Positions 1 through 7,930 of a stretch of DNA of 64,000 nt are shown piece after piece. A model generated the notes under the pieces. The model searched no databases and was not told where the DNA came from. It saw only the letters and a program-made list of their open reading frames with translations. Origin of the DNA: Gammaproteobacteria bacterium (GTDB lineage Bacteria; Pseudomonadota; Gammaproteobacteria; UBA6002); assembly GCA_013697705.1 (NCBI GenBank), contig JACCWJ010000002.1:62001-126000 (forward strand), read 5' to 3'. A program made the translations under genes and the position numbers. Each line of letters starts with the position of its first letter. The first letter of the stretch is position 1.

Positions 1-3
1 TTG

Positions 4-2568
4 ATGGATAACACTATGCTTGATATTTTGAACAAATTTGATGCTGTTATTATGTTAACGTGGTCCGATTGGAAGACGGAATTACGGAGTAATAGATACC
101 ACTATGCATCACGTTTTTGTAAATTCCTGCCAGTTATCTTTGTACAGCCCGACTTGTTAACAGAAAAATATTATTATGAAAAAACTGAGCTGGCGAATGT
201 TTTTATTTTACATGTCTCAAGAAAATTTTCTCAAAAACAATCCTTTATTCTTAATCAAGCATTGAGAGCTAAAAATATTATTAAGCCCTTAGTATGGGTA
301 TATAACTGTAGGTTTTCAAAGGTAATTGCAAACCTGTGGTCCCCGTTGGTGGTATATCATGCAACAGAAGATTATTTTTGTCATTCACCTCATCAAATAA
401 CGTCAGCGTCAATTTTGTACCCTGACATGATGGACACGTTACAGCAAGTCGACTTATTGGTGAGTGTTTCAGCAGGCGTTGAAAAAAGCTTTATCGAACA
501 GGGCAAATATGCTGGCAAACATATTACCATTACAAATGGTTGCGATTTCAAGTTTTATTATGAAAAGAGACTTAGTCTAACTGAAAATTCCAATAACATT
601 ATTTTATATCAAGGCAACATTAATTCCAAACTTGATTACCCGTTATTATTAGAATTAGCTACGCGCATGCCTGAATATGAATTTTGGTTCTGCGGGAAAG
701 TATCGGGTAATAACTCGCAGTGGAAAGACTTAATAAAAAAATCTAATGTGAAATACTTTGGTACTTTAAATTGCGATGAATTAAAAATAAAAATGTATCA
801 AGCCGCTGTCGGAATCATTCCATTCCAAACCTCTGAATATATTGAACATTCATTTCCTTTAAAAGCCTTTGAATATTTGGCATGTGGACTACCCGTAGTA
901 TCGGTTCCCATCGAATCGTTACAACATTATAAAGACGTCTTTCATTTTGCAGTAAATGTTAATGAATTTGAATTGTCCATTAAAGCTGCTTTAATCTCAT
1001 CACGAGATAAGAACTTAATTGAGTCAAGACAAAGCGTAGCTTCTGAGCAAGATTATGATCTCAAGTTTTCTGCGTTATGCAAATCATTGGCTTCCACATT
1101 ACATCAAACCGAAGCCGCCGTTACTTCGAATCGACCTTTAGAGATGTTGGTGTTGTACGATGCTAATAGCATTCATGTCAGCACAATCAGCGAACACCTA
1201 CGTGCATTTAAAAAATATTCCAAAAACAATATTTATTATGCGAATGCTACGGGTAATATAGATTGTTATATTGATTTATCTGTTTTTGATGTAGTTGTAA
1301 TTCATTACTCCATTCGAATCAACACCAATAATTGTGATTCATCCCTCTCACCTCATTATATCCGCGCATTAAAAAACTATGGTGGTTTCAAAGCATTGTT
1401 TATTCAAGATGAGTACGATACCACCAACATTGCTAAAACGAAGATGTTGGATATAGGCATCCATACGGTATTCACTACTGTGCCAAAAGCCTATGTAGAC
1501 GCTGTTTATCCTCCCGCAGAGTTTTCACATATTGACTTCATTCAGACATTAACGGGTTATATTCCAGAGCATCTAAATAATTTAGGTGATATAACACCGC
1601 TTCATACACGCAAAATGTGGATTGGATATAGAGGGCGAGATCTTCCTTATTGGTACGGCAATCTAGGTAGAGAAAAATTTATCATCGGAAAAGAGATGAA
1701 GCGGATATGTTCAGCTAAAGACATTCCGATTGATATCGAGTGGGAAACCGATAAACGTATTTATGGCGATAATTGGTATAAATTCTTATCGAGTTGTAGA
1801 ACTACATTGGGAACCGAAAGTGGCTCCAATGTTTTTGATTTTACCGGTGAGATCAGTCGCAATATTCAGTTAGCCATGAAACAAAATCCGAGTGTAACCT
1901 ACGAAGAAATCTTTGAACGATTTCTTTGTGCAGATGAAGGCAAAATAGTAATGAATCAAATATCTCCAAAGATATTTGAAGCCATTGCTCTTCGAACTGG
2001 CCTTGTTCTTTTTGAAGGTTCGTATTCTGGTATCATAGAGCCGGATTTACATTTCATTGCTTTGAAAAAAGATTTTAGTAACTTCGATGAAGTATTAACT
2101 AAAATTGGTGATGATAACTATCTTCAAAAAATGACGACGCGCAGTTTTGATGATGTGGTGAAGTCAGGTCGATTTAGCTATAAAGCTTTTATTAATGAAA
2201 TAGATATCTATTTCGGGACTAAGGTAAAAAGTCGCAGCGAAGCGTCAATTATACCCATACTATTTGCGTATGCTAATCATTCGCGTTGGTCGCACACAAA
2301 TACCAGTTCTAAAGGTTCTATCCAATCGAGTCTTCTTACAAATGATTTAGTTAATAACCCAGCCTCACTATCTATCATCAATAAAATCGGTATTAAAAAT
2401 TATAAGGGCCTACCTACTAAACCATTTGCTCATTTATTACCCCGAATGCTGAAGGGTATTTTGGCTTCGAACCTAATTATCAAGCCACTTATTCGGGTGA
2501 ATAATGTACTTCCGGGTAAACCTTTAACCAAGGTTTACTCGACCATAAAAAGATGTTTAAAAATATAA
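4..2568 (+). CDS. Tandem-domain family 1 glycosyltransferase, possibly 5'-truncated by the window edge
   Basis: This is a large protein (854 residues from the ATG at 4) that looks like two glycosyltransferase-type halves in one chain. Residues about 1-350 read as a GT-B enzyme. The start 'DAVIMLTWSDWKTELRSNRY' is typical of a GT4-type N-terminus, and 'FPLKAFEYLACGLPVVS' near residue 290-305 is the C-terminal nucleotide-sugar-binding signature with its conserved Glu. Residues about 380-720 form a second, divergent GT-like unit ('WIGYRGRDLPYWYGNLG', then 'ISPKIFEAIALRTGLVLFEG', again an E-containing donor-site motif). The next two genes are a methyltransferase and a UDP-GlcNAc 2-epimerase on the same strand, which suggests assembly of a surface polysaccharide or glycolipid. 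The reading frame is open to base 1 (TTG at 1, ATG at 4), so a further upstream start cannot be excluded. Acceptor and donor sugars cannot be told. Confidence 0.8.
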   Translation: MDNTMLDILNKFDAVIMLTWSDWKTELRSNRYHYASRFCKFLPVIFVQPDLLTEKYYYEKTELANVFILHVSRKFSQKQSFILNQALRAKNIIKPLVWVYNCRFSKVIANLWSPLVVYHATEDYFCHSPHQITSASILYPDMMDTLQQVDLLVSVSAGVEKSFIEQGKYAGKHITITNGCDFKFYYEKRLSLTENSNNIILYQGNINSKLDYPLLLELATRMPEYEFWFCGKVSGNNSQWKDLIKKSNVKYFGTLNCDELKIKMYQAAVGIIPFQTSEYIEHSFPLKAFEYLACGLPVVSVPIESLQHYKDVFHFAVNVNEFELSIKAALISSRDKNLIESRQSVASEQDYDLKFSALCKSLASTLHQTEAAVTSNRPLEMLVLYDANSIHVSTISEHLRAFKKYSKNNIYYANATGNIDCYIDLSVFDVVVIHYSIRINTNNCDSSLSPHYIRALKNYGGFKALFIQDEYDTTNIAKTKMLDIGIHTVFTTVPKAYVDAVYPPAEFSHIDFIQTLTGYIPEHLNNLGDITPLHTRKMWIGYRGRDLPYWYGNLGREKFIIGKEMKRICSAKDIPIDIEWETDKRIYGDNWYKFLSSCRTTLGTESGSNVFDFTGEISRNIQLAMKQNPSVTYEEIFERFLCADEGKIVMNQISPKIFEAIALRTGLVLFEGSYSGIIEPDLHFIALKKDFSNFDEVLTKIGDDNYLQKMTTRSFDDVVKSGRFSYKAFINEIDIYFGTKVKSRSEASIIPILFAYANHSRWSHTNTSSKGSIQSSLLTNDLVNNPASLSIINKIGIKNYKGLPTKPFAHLLPRMLKGILASNLIIKPLIRVNNVLPGKPLTKVYSTIKRCLKI

Positions 2569-2596
2569 GTTACTGAGTTATTGAAAGGGAGTCATC

Positions 2597-3481
2597 ATGA
2601 TAATTTGTCCAGATTGTCATAAAGATATTGATTTAAGTTATAAATGTAATACCTGCAATTGGAAATTAACTCATCACCATGGCATATCCAGCTTTTTGTC
2701 TAAAACAGATATGGCGGATATGACTTTTCAGAAATATATTCAGAATTATGATGAAATAAGCGACGATGATCTTGCTGAAAGTATTCAAGACATAGATTAC
2801 ATTCGTTATCAGACTCATAAATTTCATTCCTATCTAGGGAGTATTCAAAATAAAAATGTATGCGAAGTAGGAATTGGTAAAGGTTTATTATTCGATATGC
2901 TGATAGAAAATACTCCAAAAAACTTAGTCGGAATTGATATCAGCGTGCCTTATCTTAAAAAATATAATGATATAATGCGTCACAAAAATGATGTCAACGT
3001 CATTCTAGCCAATGCTGAAAATATTCCTTACAGAAATGAGTTTGACCTAGTAGTCGCCGCCGATATTTTAGAGCACGTATTTAACGTCGGAGATTTTTTA
3101 TACTCCGTGCGCCGTTCCTTGAAAGATACCGGCGTATTTGTCGTAAGAACGCCTTATGATGAAAATATAAATATTTACTCTAAATTTGCGGGCTGTAAAT
3201 ATGATTTTGTACACCTGCGTAACTTTTCTAAACGTTCACTTAAGACGGTGTTAGAAGGTGCGGGATTTCAAGTAATAAAATTCCATTTTGATGGTTTTTA
3301 TTCGTATAAAAAACGCAAACTTTTTAAGCTTAATAAATATATAGATTACTTGTTTGAAAAATGCATGAAAATGAAATATCACGACCCTCATCATGTTACT
3401 AAGATAAGTAATGCATTAGGAAAATTTTTGATGAAACCCAGTGAAGTGGTGGCTGTGTGTCGAAAAATAAATACTGCGTAG
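2597..3481 (+). CDS. Class I SAM-dependent methyltransferase with N-terminal zinc-ribbon-like cysteines
   Basis: This 294-residue protein opens with four cysteines in two CxxC pairs (C4, C7, C17, C20), a small zinc-ribbon-like knuckle. A Rossmann-fold methyltransferase core follows. The SAM-binding loop is 'VCEVGIGKGLLFDML' (around residue 90), the acidic residue after the second strand is in 'LVGIDIS', and 'FDLVVAADILEHVF' is the motif common in methyltransferase families 11 and 23. It starts 28 bp after the glycosyltransferase, with GAAAGGGAG just upstream of ATG 2597, and lies 16 bp before wecB, so an operon is likely. It probably methylates a sugar or a glycan intermediate of the same pathway. 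That role is inferred from the neighbours and the substrate is not visible. Confidence 0.85.
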   Translation: MIICPDCHKDIDLSYKCNTCNWKLTHHHGISSFLSKTDMADMTFQKYIQNYDEISDDDLAESIQDIDYIRYQTHKFHSYLGSIQNKNVCEVGIGKGLLFDMLIENTPKNLVGIDISVPYLKKYNDIMRHKNDVNVILANAENIPYRNEFDLVVAADILEHVFNVGDFLYSVRRSLKDTGVFVVRTPYDENINIYSKFAGCKYDFVHLRNFSKRSLKTVLEGAGFQVIKFHFDGFYSYKKRKLFKLNKYIDYLFEKCMKMKYHDPHHVTKISNALGKFLMKPSEVVAVCRKINTA

Positions 3482-3497
3482 TTTATAAGAGAGCGTT

Positions 3498-4580
3498 ATG
3501 TTAAAAATAGTGACCATTATTGGCGCCCGTCCTCAGTTCGTTAAAGCGGCTGCACTCAGTCGTGCCTTTGACAAATGCGAAAAAGTAAATGAGATCTTAG
3601 TTCATACAGGGCAGCACTATCACGATAATTTATCAAAAATTTTTTTTTCACAATTAGATTTAGCAACGCCCAAATATAATTTGCAAGTAGGCTCCGCTTC
3701 ACAGGGTTACCAAACTAGCCAAATGTTGAGCAAAATCGAAGATCTGCTCATAGCAGAACAGCCTGATTGTGTCTTAGTGTATGGAGATACCAACTCGACT
3801 TTAGCGGGCGCGCTTGCTGCTGTAAAATTACACATTCCAATCGTCCACGTTGAAGCGGGCTTGCGATCTTATAACAATAGTCAGCCGGAAGAAGTCAATC
3901 GAATTCTAACAGATCGCATTTCAGATCTCTTATTTGTACCTAGCCAGGCGAGTGCAGACAATTTGTTAAAAGAATCAATAGAATCTCACAAAATTCATAT
4001 TGTGGGGGATATTATGTATGATGTGGTGAAACTTTTCGAAAACCAATGTGAAACATCTTCTATTCTCGCCGACTTAAACTTACCAGCAAAATCTTACCTA
4101 GTTGCAACCATCCACCGTGCAGAAAACACTGCATCCGACAATTTAATTAATATTTTCGAAGCCTTTAATTCACTGAGCACCGAACAAAATATCGTCATTC
4201 CATTACACCCCCGGACGCATAGAAGGTTGGTCGAATGTTCTTTTAATATAAATCCCGCCATTAAAATCATTGAGCCGCTTGGATTTTTTGACATGATGAA
4301 GCTAGTAAAAAATTCTAAGTTAGTAATTACCGATTCGGGCGGCTTACAAAAGGAAGCCTTCTATCATAAAGTTCCTTGCATAACCTTGCGAGAAGTCACT
4401 GAATGGAAAGAATTGATTGAAAGTGGGTGGAATGTATTGTTGAATCCCAACGCTATGTCCGATATCGCGACATTTATTAATAGAATGGAAAATATAACCC
4501 CTGAATGGAATAATCCCTACGGAGAGGGAAAAACTGCAGATTTAATTGCTGCTAAAATTTTGAATACCTATCATTTGTGA
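3498..4580 (+). CDS. wecB: UDP-N-acetylglucosamine 2-epimerase (non-hydrolysing)
   Basis: This cytosolic enzyme interconverts UDP-GlcNAc and UDP-ManNAc and supplies ManNAc-derived sugars for surface polysaccharide. At 360 residues it has the usual family length. Recognisable blocks in order are 'IGARPQFVKAAALSRAF' at the N-terminus, 'HTGQHYHDNLS', 'VLVYGDTNSTLAGALAA', 'HVEAGLRSYNNSQPEEVNR' with the catalytic acidic residues, 'VATIHRAENT', and 'ITDSGGLQKEAFYHKVPC' of the nucleotide-binding C-terminal half. It is the third gene of the polysaccharide cluster. Its last 29 bases overlap the convergent PAP2 gene. A related UDP-diacetamido-sugar 2-epimerase is the main alternative within the same superfamily. 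Confidence 0.88.
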   Translation: MLKIVTIIGARPQFVKAAALSRAFDKCEKVNEILVHTGQHYHDNLSKIFFSQLDLATPKYNLQVGSASQGYQTSQMLSKIEDLLIAEQPDCVLVYGDTNSTLAGALAAVKLHIPIVHVEAGLRSYNNSQPEEVNRILTDRISDLLFVPSQASADNLLKESIESHKIHIVGDIMYDVVKLFENQCETSSILADLNLPAKSYLVATIHRAENTASDNLINIFEAFNSLSTEQNIVIPLHPRTHRRLVECSFNINPAIKIIEPLGFFDMMKLVKNSKLVITDSGGLQKEAFYHKVPCITLREVTEWKELIESGWNVLLNPNAMSDIATFINRMENITPEWNNPYGEGKTADLIAAKILNTYHL

Positions 4581-5238
4581 TGCCTCTTTTTCGTCCTTCG
4601 AGCGACGATTCAAACTCTTTTTGAAAGGCCATAGAATAGCCATACAACGCAACTAAATACCCCAGCATCCCGCCGGCAATCACATCACTGAGAAAATGGT
4701 AATCCTTACCGAGAATCCCTAGGAGGCCGCCTAGAGTTAACACTAGATAGAGAGGCTTTAGACGAGGGTAGAGGAGCCACAACACGGTGACTCCCGAAAG
4801 TAGTGTGGCAGCATGACCAGAAGGAAATGATTCAAAGTTCACCCCCTTGTTAAAAAAATGAAAACCATACATATTATCCTTTATAAAGGAAGGGTTGTTG
4901 TACGCCCAAGTTTCTGGCCAATAACGCCCAAATATAAATTTAAAAAAGTCTTTCATAAAGTCTGTAATTGCTATAACATTCGCAAACAGTAGGGCGTGCC
5001 GGTCAAGTAGACTCCAGCGACCTAAGCTAAAGCGGATCAGTATAGTGATATAGATTATAGGAACTGCCACAGCGAATAATTCTGGGATTTTTGCCAAATA
5101 ATCAAATACTGCTAAAGAACGAAGATGTTGTGATAACCATGTTGCAAGTTGTCTGTCAATAAAGAAGTAACAAAACACCACTGCCAATATCGTTGAGGCT
5201 ATTAATAAAGTCGTCCTCATTAGTGATCTTTTATCCAT
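4552..5238 (-). CDS. PAP2-family (type 2 phosphatidic acid phosphatase) membrane phosphatase
   Basis: This 228-residue integral membrane protein has about five hydrophobic segments. It carries the PAP2 signatures: C1-like 'KFIFGRYWPETW', C2 'ESFPSGHAATLLSG' with the catalytic His, and C3-like 'GKDYHFLSDVIAGG' with the nucleophilic His and the Asp. In C1 the canonical RP pair reads WP and in C3 the usual Arg is Lys. Both are variants found in lipid-directed branches of the family, so the active site looks intact. Likely substrates are undecaprenyl pyrophosphate, phosphatidylglycerophosphate or lipid A phosphate, and these cannot be separated by eye. The gene converges on wecB and overlaps its 3' end by 29 bp. 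Confidence 0.85.
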   Translation of the reverse strand: MDKRSLMRTTLLIASTILAVVFCYFFIDRQLATWLSQHLRSLAVFDYLAKIPELFAVAVPIIYITILIRFSLGRWSLLDRHALLFANVIAITDFMKDFFKFIFGRYWPETWAYNNPSFIKDNMYGFHFFNKGVNFESFPSGHAATLLSGVTVLWLLYPRLKPLYLVLTLGGLLGILGKDYHFLSDVIAGGMLGYLVALYGYSMAFQKEFESSLEGRKRGITNDRYSKF

Positions 5239-5438
5239 TATTCACCTATTTATTAACAGTTAATGATTCTCGACCCGCATTGAGTCCTCTTTTCACTAAA
5301 TTTAATGTTCTCTATTCTGAAGTGTAGCTAACAATTTGATTTTAAACGATTTTTTATTTTGGGCAAATTATGTTCATTTTGTAGCAGAGCCAGTCCCGAA
5401 GCGATTTTTTGGTCTCTGCTCACTTAATATCAACAGAG

Positions 5439-5461
5439 TTATCCACAGAATCTGTGGGTAA
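5439..5461. repeat. Inverted repeat containing a consensus DnaA box
   Basis: A 23-bp near-palindrome (11-bp arms, one mismatch, 1-bp centre) lies between the sensor kinase stop and the PAP2 start. The left arm contains TTATCCACA, the consensus DnaA-box 9-mer. The right arm is its inverted copy with one change (TTACCCACA on the other strand). Neither arm is followed by a T-run, so it does not read as an intrinsic terminator. It could be a DnaA site pair, a regulatory operator, or chance. Confidence 0.4.
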
Positions 5462-5463
5462 TT

Positions 5464-6867
5464 TTAGGGCATATTATGACCCATAAAAACAACCGTGACT
5501 TCCAGTCCCGTTCCAAGTTGGGGTGATCCCAAAATTATCTCAGCATCATGAATTTCAACAATTTGCTGGACTATGCCCAGGCCGAGACCACTACCGGTGG
5601 TCTTATTACCTAAAATTCTGAAAAAACGTTCAAAAACACGATTATGCAATTCTTCAGGAATGCCGGGGCCATTATCAGTCACTTTCAAAATAACATTATT
5701 TTTCTCGGAATATATATTTACCTTAATCAAACTTCCCATCGGAGTATAACGGATTGCATTATCGACTAAGTTGCGAATAAGTATAGAGACAGCTGTAGGA
5801 TAGCCCATTATGGTGCCTCCATCCTCCGGCGCATCCAATTCAATTTCGGTATTCTTCTCTAGAGCAGCTGGAGCGAGATCAGCAATAACGTCCCTAGCTT
5901 GCTTGACGATGGATACTTCCTCAAATTCTTTAATAGTGGCTTGGGGCACCATGCGGCTGAGCGTTAACAACTGTTGTACGACATGAGAGCTGCGATCTAC
6001 ACCTTGTAGGACTTTACCCAGCGCTTCGCGCATTTCAGTTTCAGTAATGGCTTTGAGGGCAACTTGGGTTTGAGCACGCAAAGCAGCTAAAGGAGTGCGC
6101 AGTTCATGGGCTGCATCTGCCGCAAACCTTTTTTCTCTTTCAAAGGCTTCGCGTAATCTTTTAAATAACTTATTTAATTCGTCTATAAGCGGTTTTATTT
6201 CAGTGGGGACAGCTTCTAAGTCAACAGGTTCTAAATAACTGGGCGCACGTTGCCGAATTTCATTGGTAACTTGCTTGATGCTGTCCAATCCTCTTCCCAC
6301 TATAATCCAAATTAAAAGTCCGAGAAAAGGGTAGGTGATTAACATGATAAAGATAGAGTCTTGAGTGACGCGTCCTTCCAGTTCTTCGCGAAAATCACTG
6401 CGCTCAGCCACATCCACCCGCATGCCTGAATTTTTATCAACTGTGGTAAACACATGCCATAATTGACCCTCTATCCATTTAGTACTAAATCCGGGTTTTC
6501 CATGGGAGAGTGCCTGTTTAGGAGCGGTGCTCGAACTTAGCACTAAATTGCGGTTTTTGTCCCAGACTTGAAACTGAATTAACTCATAGGTGGGGGTGAA
6601 AATTTTTTTATGGTCATTCTCATGATAAGCATCAGCTATCTGAGGTAAGCTATTGATTTGTTTTTGTATTATGCTGATGTCGCGTTTGCTAATATCATCG
6701 CTGACAAACGCAGCAATGGTGAGTGCACTTACCGTTAATTGAGCATTGAGATGCTTTTGTAAATCTTTGTGCTCGAGAAAAAGATTACCAATAATGGCTA
6801 ATGAGGTGATAAGCGTAATGCTCAACAATAGATTGATGAGTAAAAAAGTACGAATTGACGGAGTCAT
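5464..6867 (-). CDS. pmrB: PmrB/QseC-type sensor histidine kinase
   Basis: This 467-residue inner-membrane kinase is the partner of the response regulator just upstream. It has an N-terminal transmembrane helix (about residues 8-28), a periplasmic sensor region to about residue 170, a second helix ('IMLITYPFLGLLIWIIVG'), and a short HAMP-like linker. The HisKA block is 'FAADAAHELRTPLAALRAQ' with phosphoacceptor H254. The ATPase domain shows the N box 'NLVDNAIRYTPMG', G1 'VTDNGPGIPEELHNRVFERF' and G2 'GSGLGLGIVQQI'. The gene begins 47 bp after the regulator stop, so it is in one operon with it. The periplasmic signal cannot be read from the sequence. PmrB and QseC are close relatives. PmrB is preferred only because PmrA-like boxes occur elsewhere in the window. 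Confidence 0.85.
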   Translation of the reverse strand: MTPSIRTFLLINLLLSITLITSLAIIGNLFLEHKDLQKHLNAQLTVSALTIAAFVSDDISKRDISIIQKQINSLPQIADAYHENDHKKIFTPTYELIQFQVWDKNRNLVLSSSTAPKQALSHGKPGFSTKWIEGQLWHVFTTVDKNSGMRVDVAERSDFREELEGRVTQDSIFIMLITYPFLGLLIWIIVGRGLDSIKQVTNEIRQRAPSYLEPVDLEAVPTEIKPLIDELNKLFKRLREAFEREKRFAADAAHELRTPLAALRAQTQVALKAITETEMREALGKVLQGVDRSSHVVQQLLTLSRMVPQATIKEFEEVSIVKQARDVIADLAPAALEKNTEIELDAPEDGGTIMGYPTAVSILIRNLVDNAIRYTPMGSLIKVNIYSEKNNVILKVTDNGPGIPEELHNRVFERFFRILGNKTTGSGLGLGIVQQIVEIHDAEIILGSPQLGTGLEVTVVFMGHNMP

Positions 6868-6914
6868 TAGCTACTGCCTAGTGCTATATTTGAAAATGAA
6901 GTACATAGAGAAGA

Positions 6915-7586
6915 TTAGGTGTCTTTTTTCTCCTTATCCACCATATACCCCACCCCCCGAATTGTTCGTATGAGCTTTGTGCCAAATTTCTTTCTTAAAT
7001 TATGAATATGCACTTCAAGCGCATTACTATCTACATCGTCTCCCCAGCCATAGAGGGTGGAGGTCAGGTGCTCACGAGACAAAACGCGACCTGCATTTTC
7101 GAGTAGTTTTTGAAGTAAAGCAAATTCTCTGCGAGAAATATTAATAAGTTCATCATTAACATGAACCGTATGGGATGCAGGATCAAGCGCGATTGTGTCG
7201 TAGGTTAATATCGGTTCTGCTCTCGAAGTGGTTCTTCTTTGAAGTGCACGCATTCTGGCGCAAAGCGCATCTAAATCAAAAGGCTTAACAATATAATCAT
7301 CAGCCCCAGCATCGAGCCCTTTTACCTGGTCTTCAACAGTTTCTCGCGCAGTCAATATGACAACCGGAGTGGCGATATTTTTGGAGCGCATCGATTTTAA
7401 TACTTCGAGGCCCGATCGTTTAGGGAGGCCTATATCGAGAACTACAATATCAAAGCTTTCCGATAAAACAGCCTGCTGAGCGCTTTGACCATCTTTAACC
7501 CAGTCCACTGTGTAACCATATTGAATAAGGCCATTACGAACGCCATCGCCTAATAGTTCATCATCTTCAACTAATAATACGCGCAT
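6915..7586 (-). CDS. pmrA: PmrA/QseB-type OmpR-family response regulator
   Basis: This 223-residue regulator has an N-terminal receiver domain. The acidic pocket is 'LLVEDDELLGDG', the phosphoacceptor is D51 in 'VVLDIGLPKRSG', the Thr is in 'ILTAR', and the Lys is in 'DYIVKPFD'. A C-terminal winged helix (about residues 125-218, ending 'LIRTIRGVGYMV') binds DNA. It is the first gene of a two-gene operon with the kinase. Its ribosome-binding site is the AGGTGA a few bases before ATG 7586. In Legionella and Coxiella, PmrA regulators of this subfamily activate Dot/Icm effector genes through tandem TTAA half-sites. Such sites occur here upstream of the genes starting at 24114, 26454 and 63543. 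The PmrA rather than QseB assignment is an inference. Confidence 0.82.
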   Translation of the reverse strand: MRVLLVEDDELLGDGVRNGLIQYGYTVDWVKDGQSAQQAVLSESFDIVVLDIGLPKRSGLEVLKSMRSKNIATPVVILTARETVEDQVKGLDAGADDYIVKPFDLDALCARMRALQRRTTSRAEPILTYDTIALDPASHTVHVNDELINISRREFALLQKLLENAGRVLSREHLTSTLYGWGDDVDSNALEVHIHNLRKKFGTKLIRTIRGVGYMVDKEKKDT

Positions 7587-7930
7587 CTAATTCACCTTTG
7601 GTTGAATATTAAAGCTGCCTCACTAAGCTGCCATTATATTGCATATATACTTACATTTATTATAGCTATTATCCTACAAATAATAAAATATATCAAAAAC
7701 ATAATATATATTCTCATATAAAGATAGATCACCCAAACTGAATTATTTTGATTTCTTAAGTTTGCGTGGCGAAAAGCTTAATGGTAGGGTATTCTTAATT
7801 CATTTTATTATCACTGTCAGCGATTCCCGCTGTCAACTGTTAGCAGCTTATTTAAGCGCTTTGGGTTCGGTAAAGGTTAAATCCACCGAGTATTCTTTGA
7901 CTATTTTTCTTAAAAACTAAGGAGAATAAA
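7587..7930. other. Divergent intergenic region between the two-component operon and gdhB
   Basis: This is 344 bp of AT-rich sequence without a plausible gene. It must hold the promoters of both divergent units, but no clear -35/-10 pair stands out. A single TTAATATT half-site lies just upstream of the regulator start with no second half 11 bp away. The right end has the AAGGAG at 7919-7924 that serves the TTG start of gdhB. Confidence 0.5.

Noticed and set aside
5380-5425. Hairpin GCAGAG...CTCTGC as a terminator for the two-component operon
   Set aside because: The stem has a bulge and a long loop, and no T-run follows on the minus strand.
7600-7625. Autoregulatory PmrA box upstream of the response regulator
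   Set aside because: Only one TTAATATT half-site, too close to the start codon, with no partner 11 bp away.
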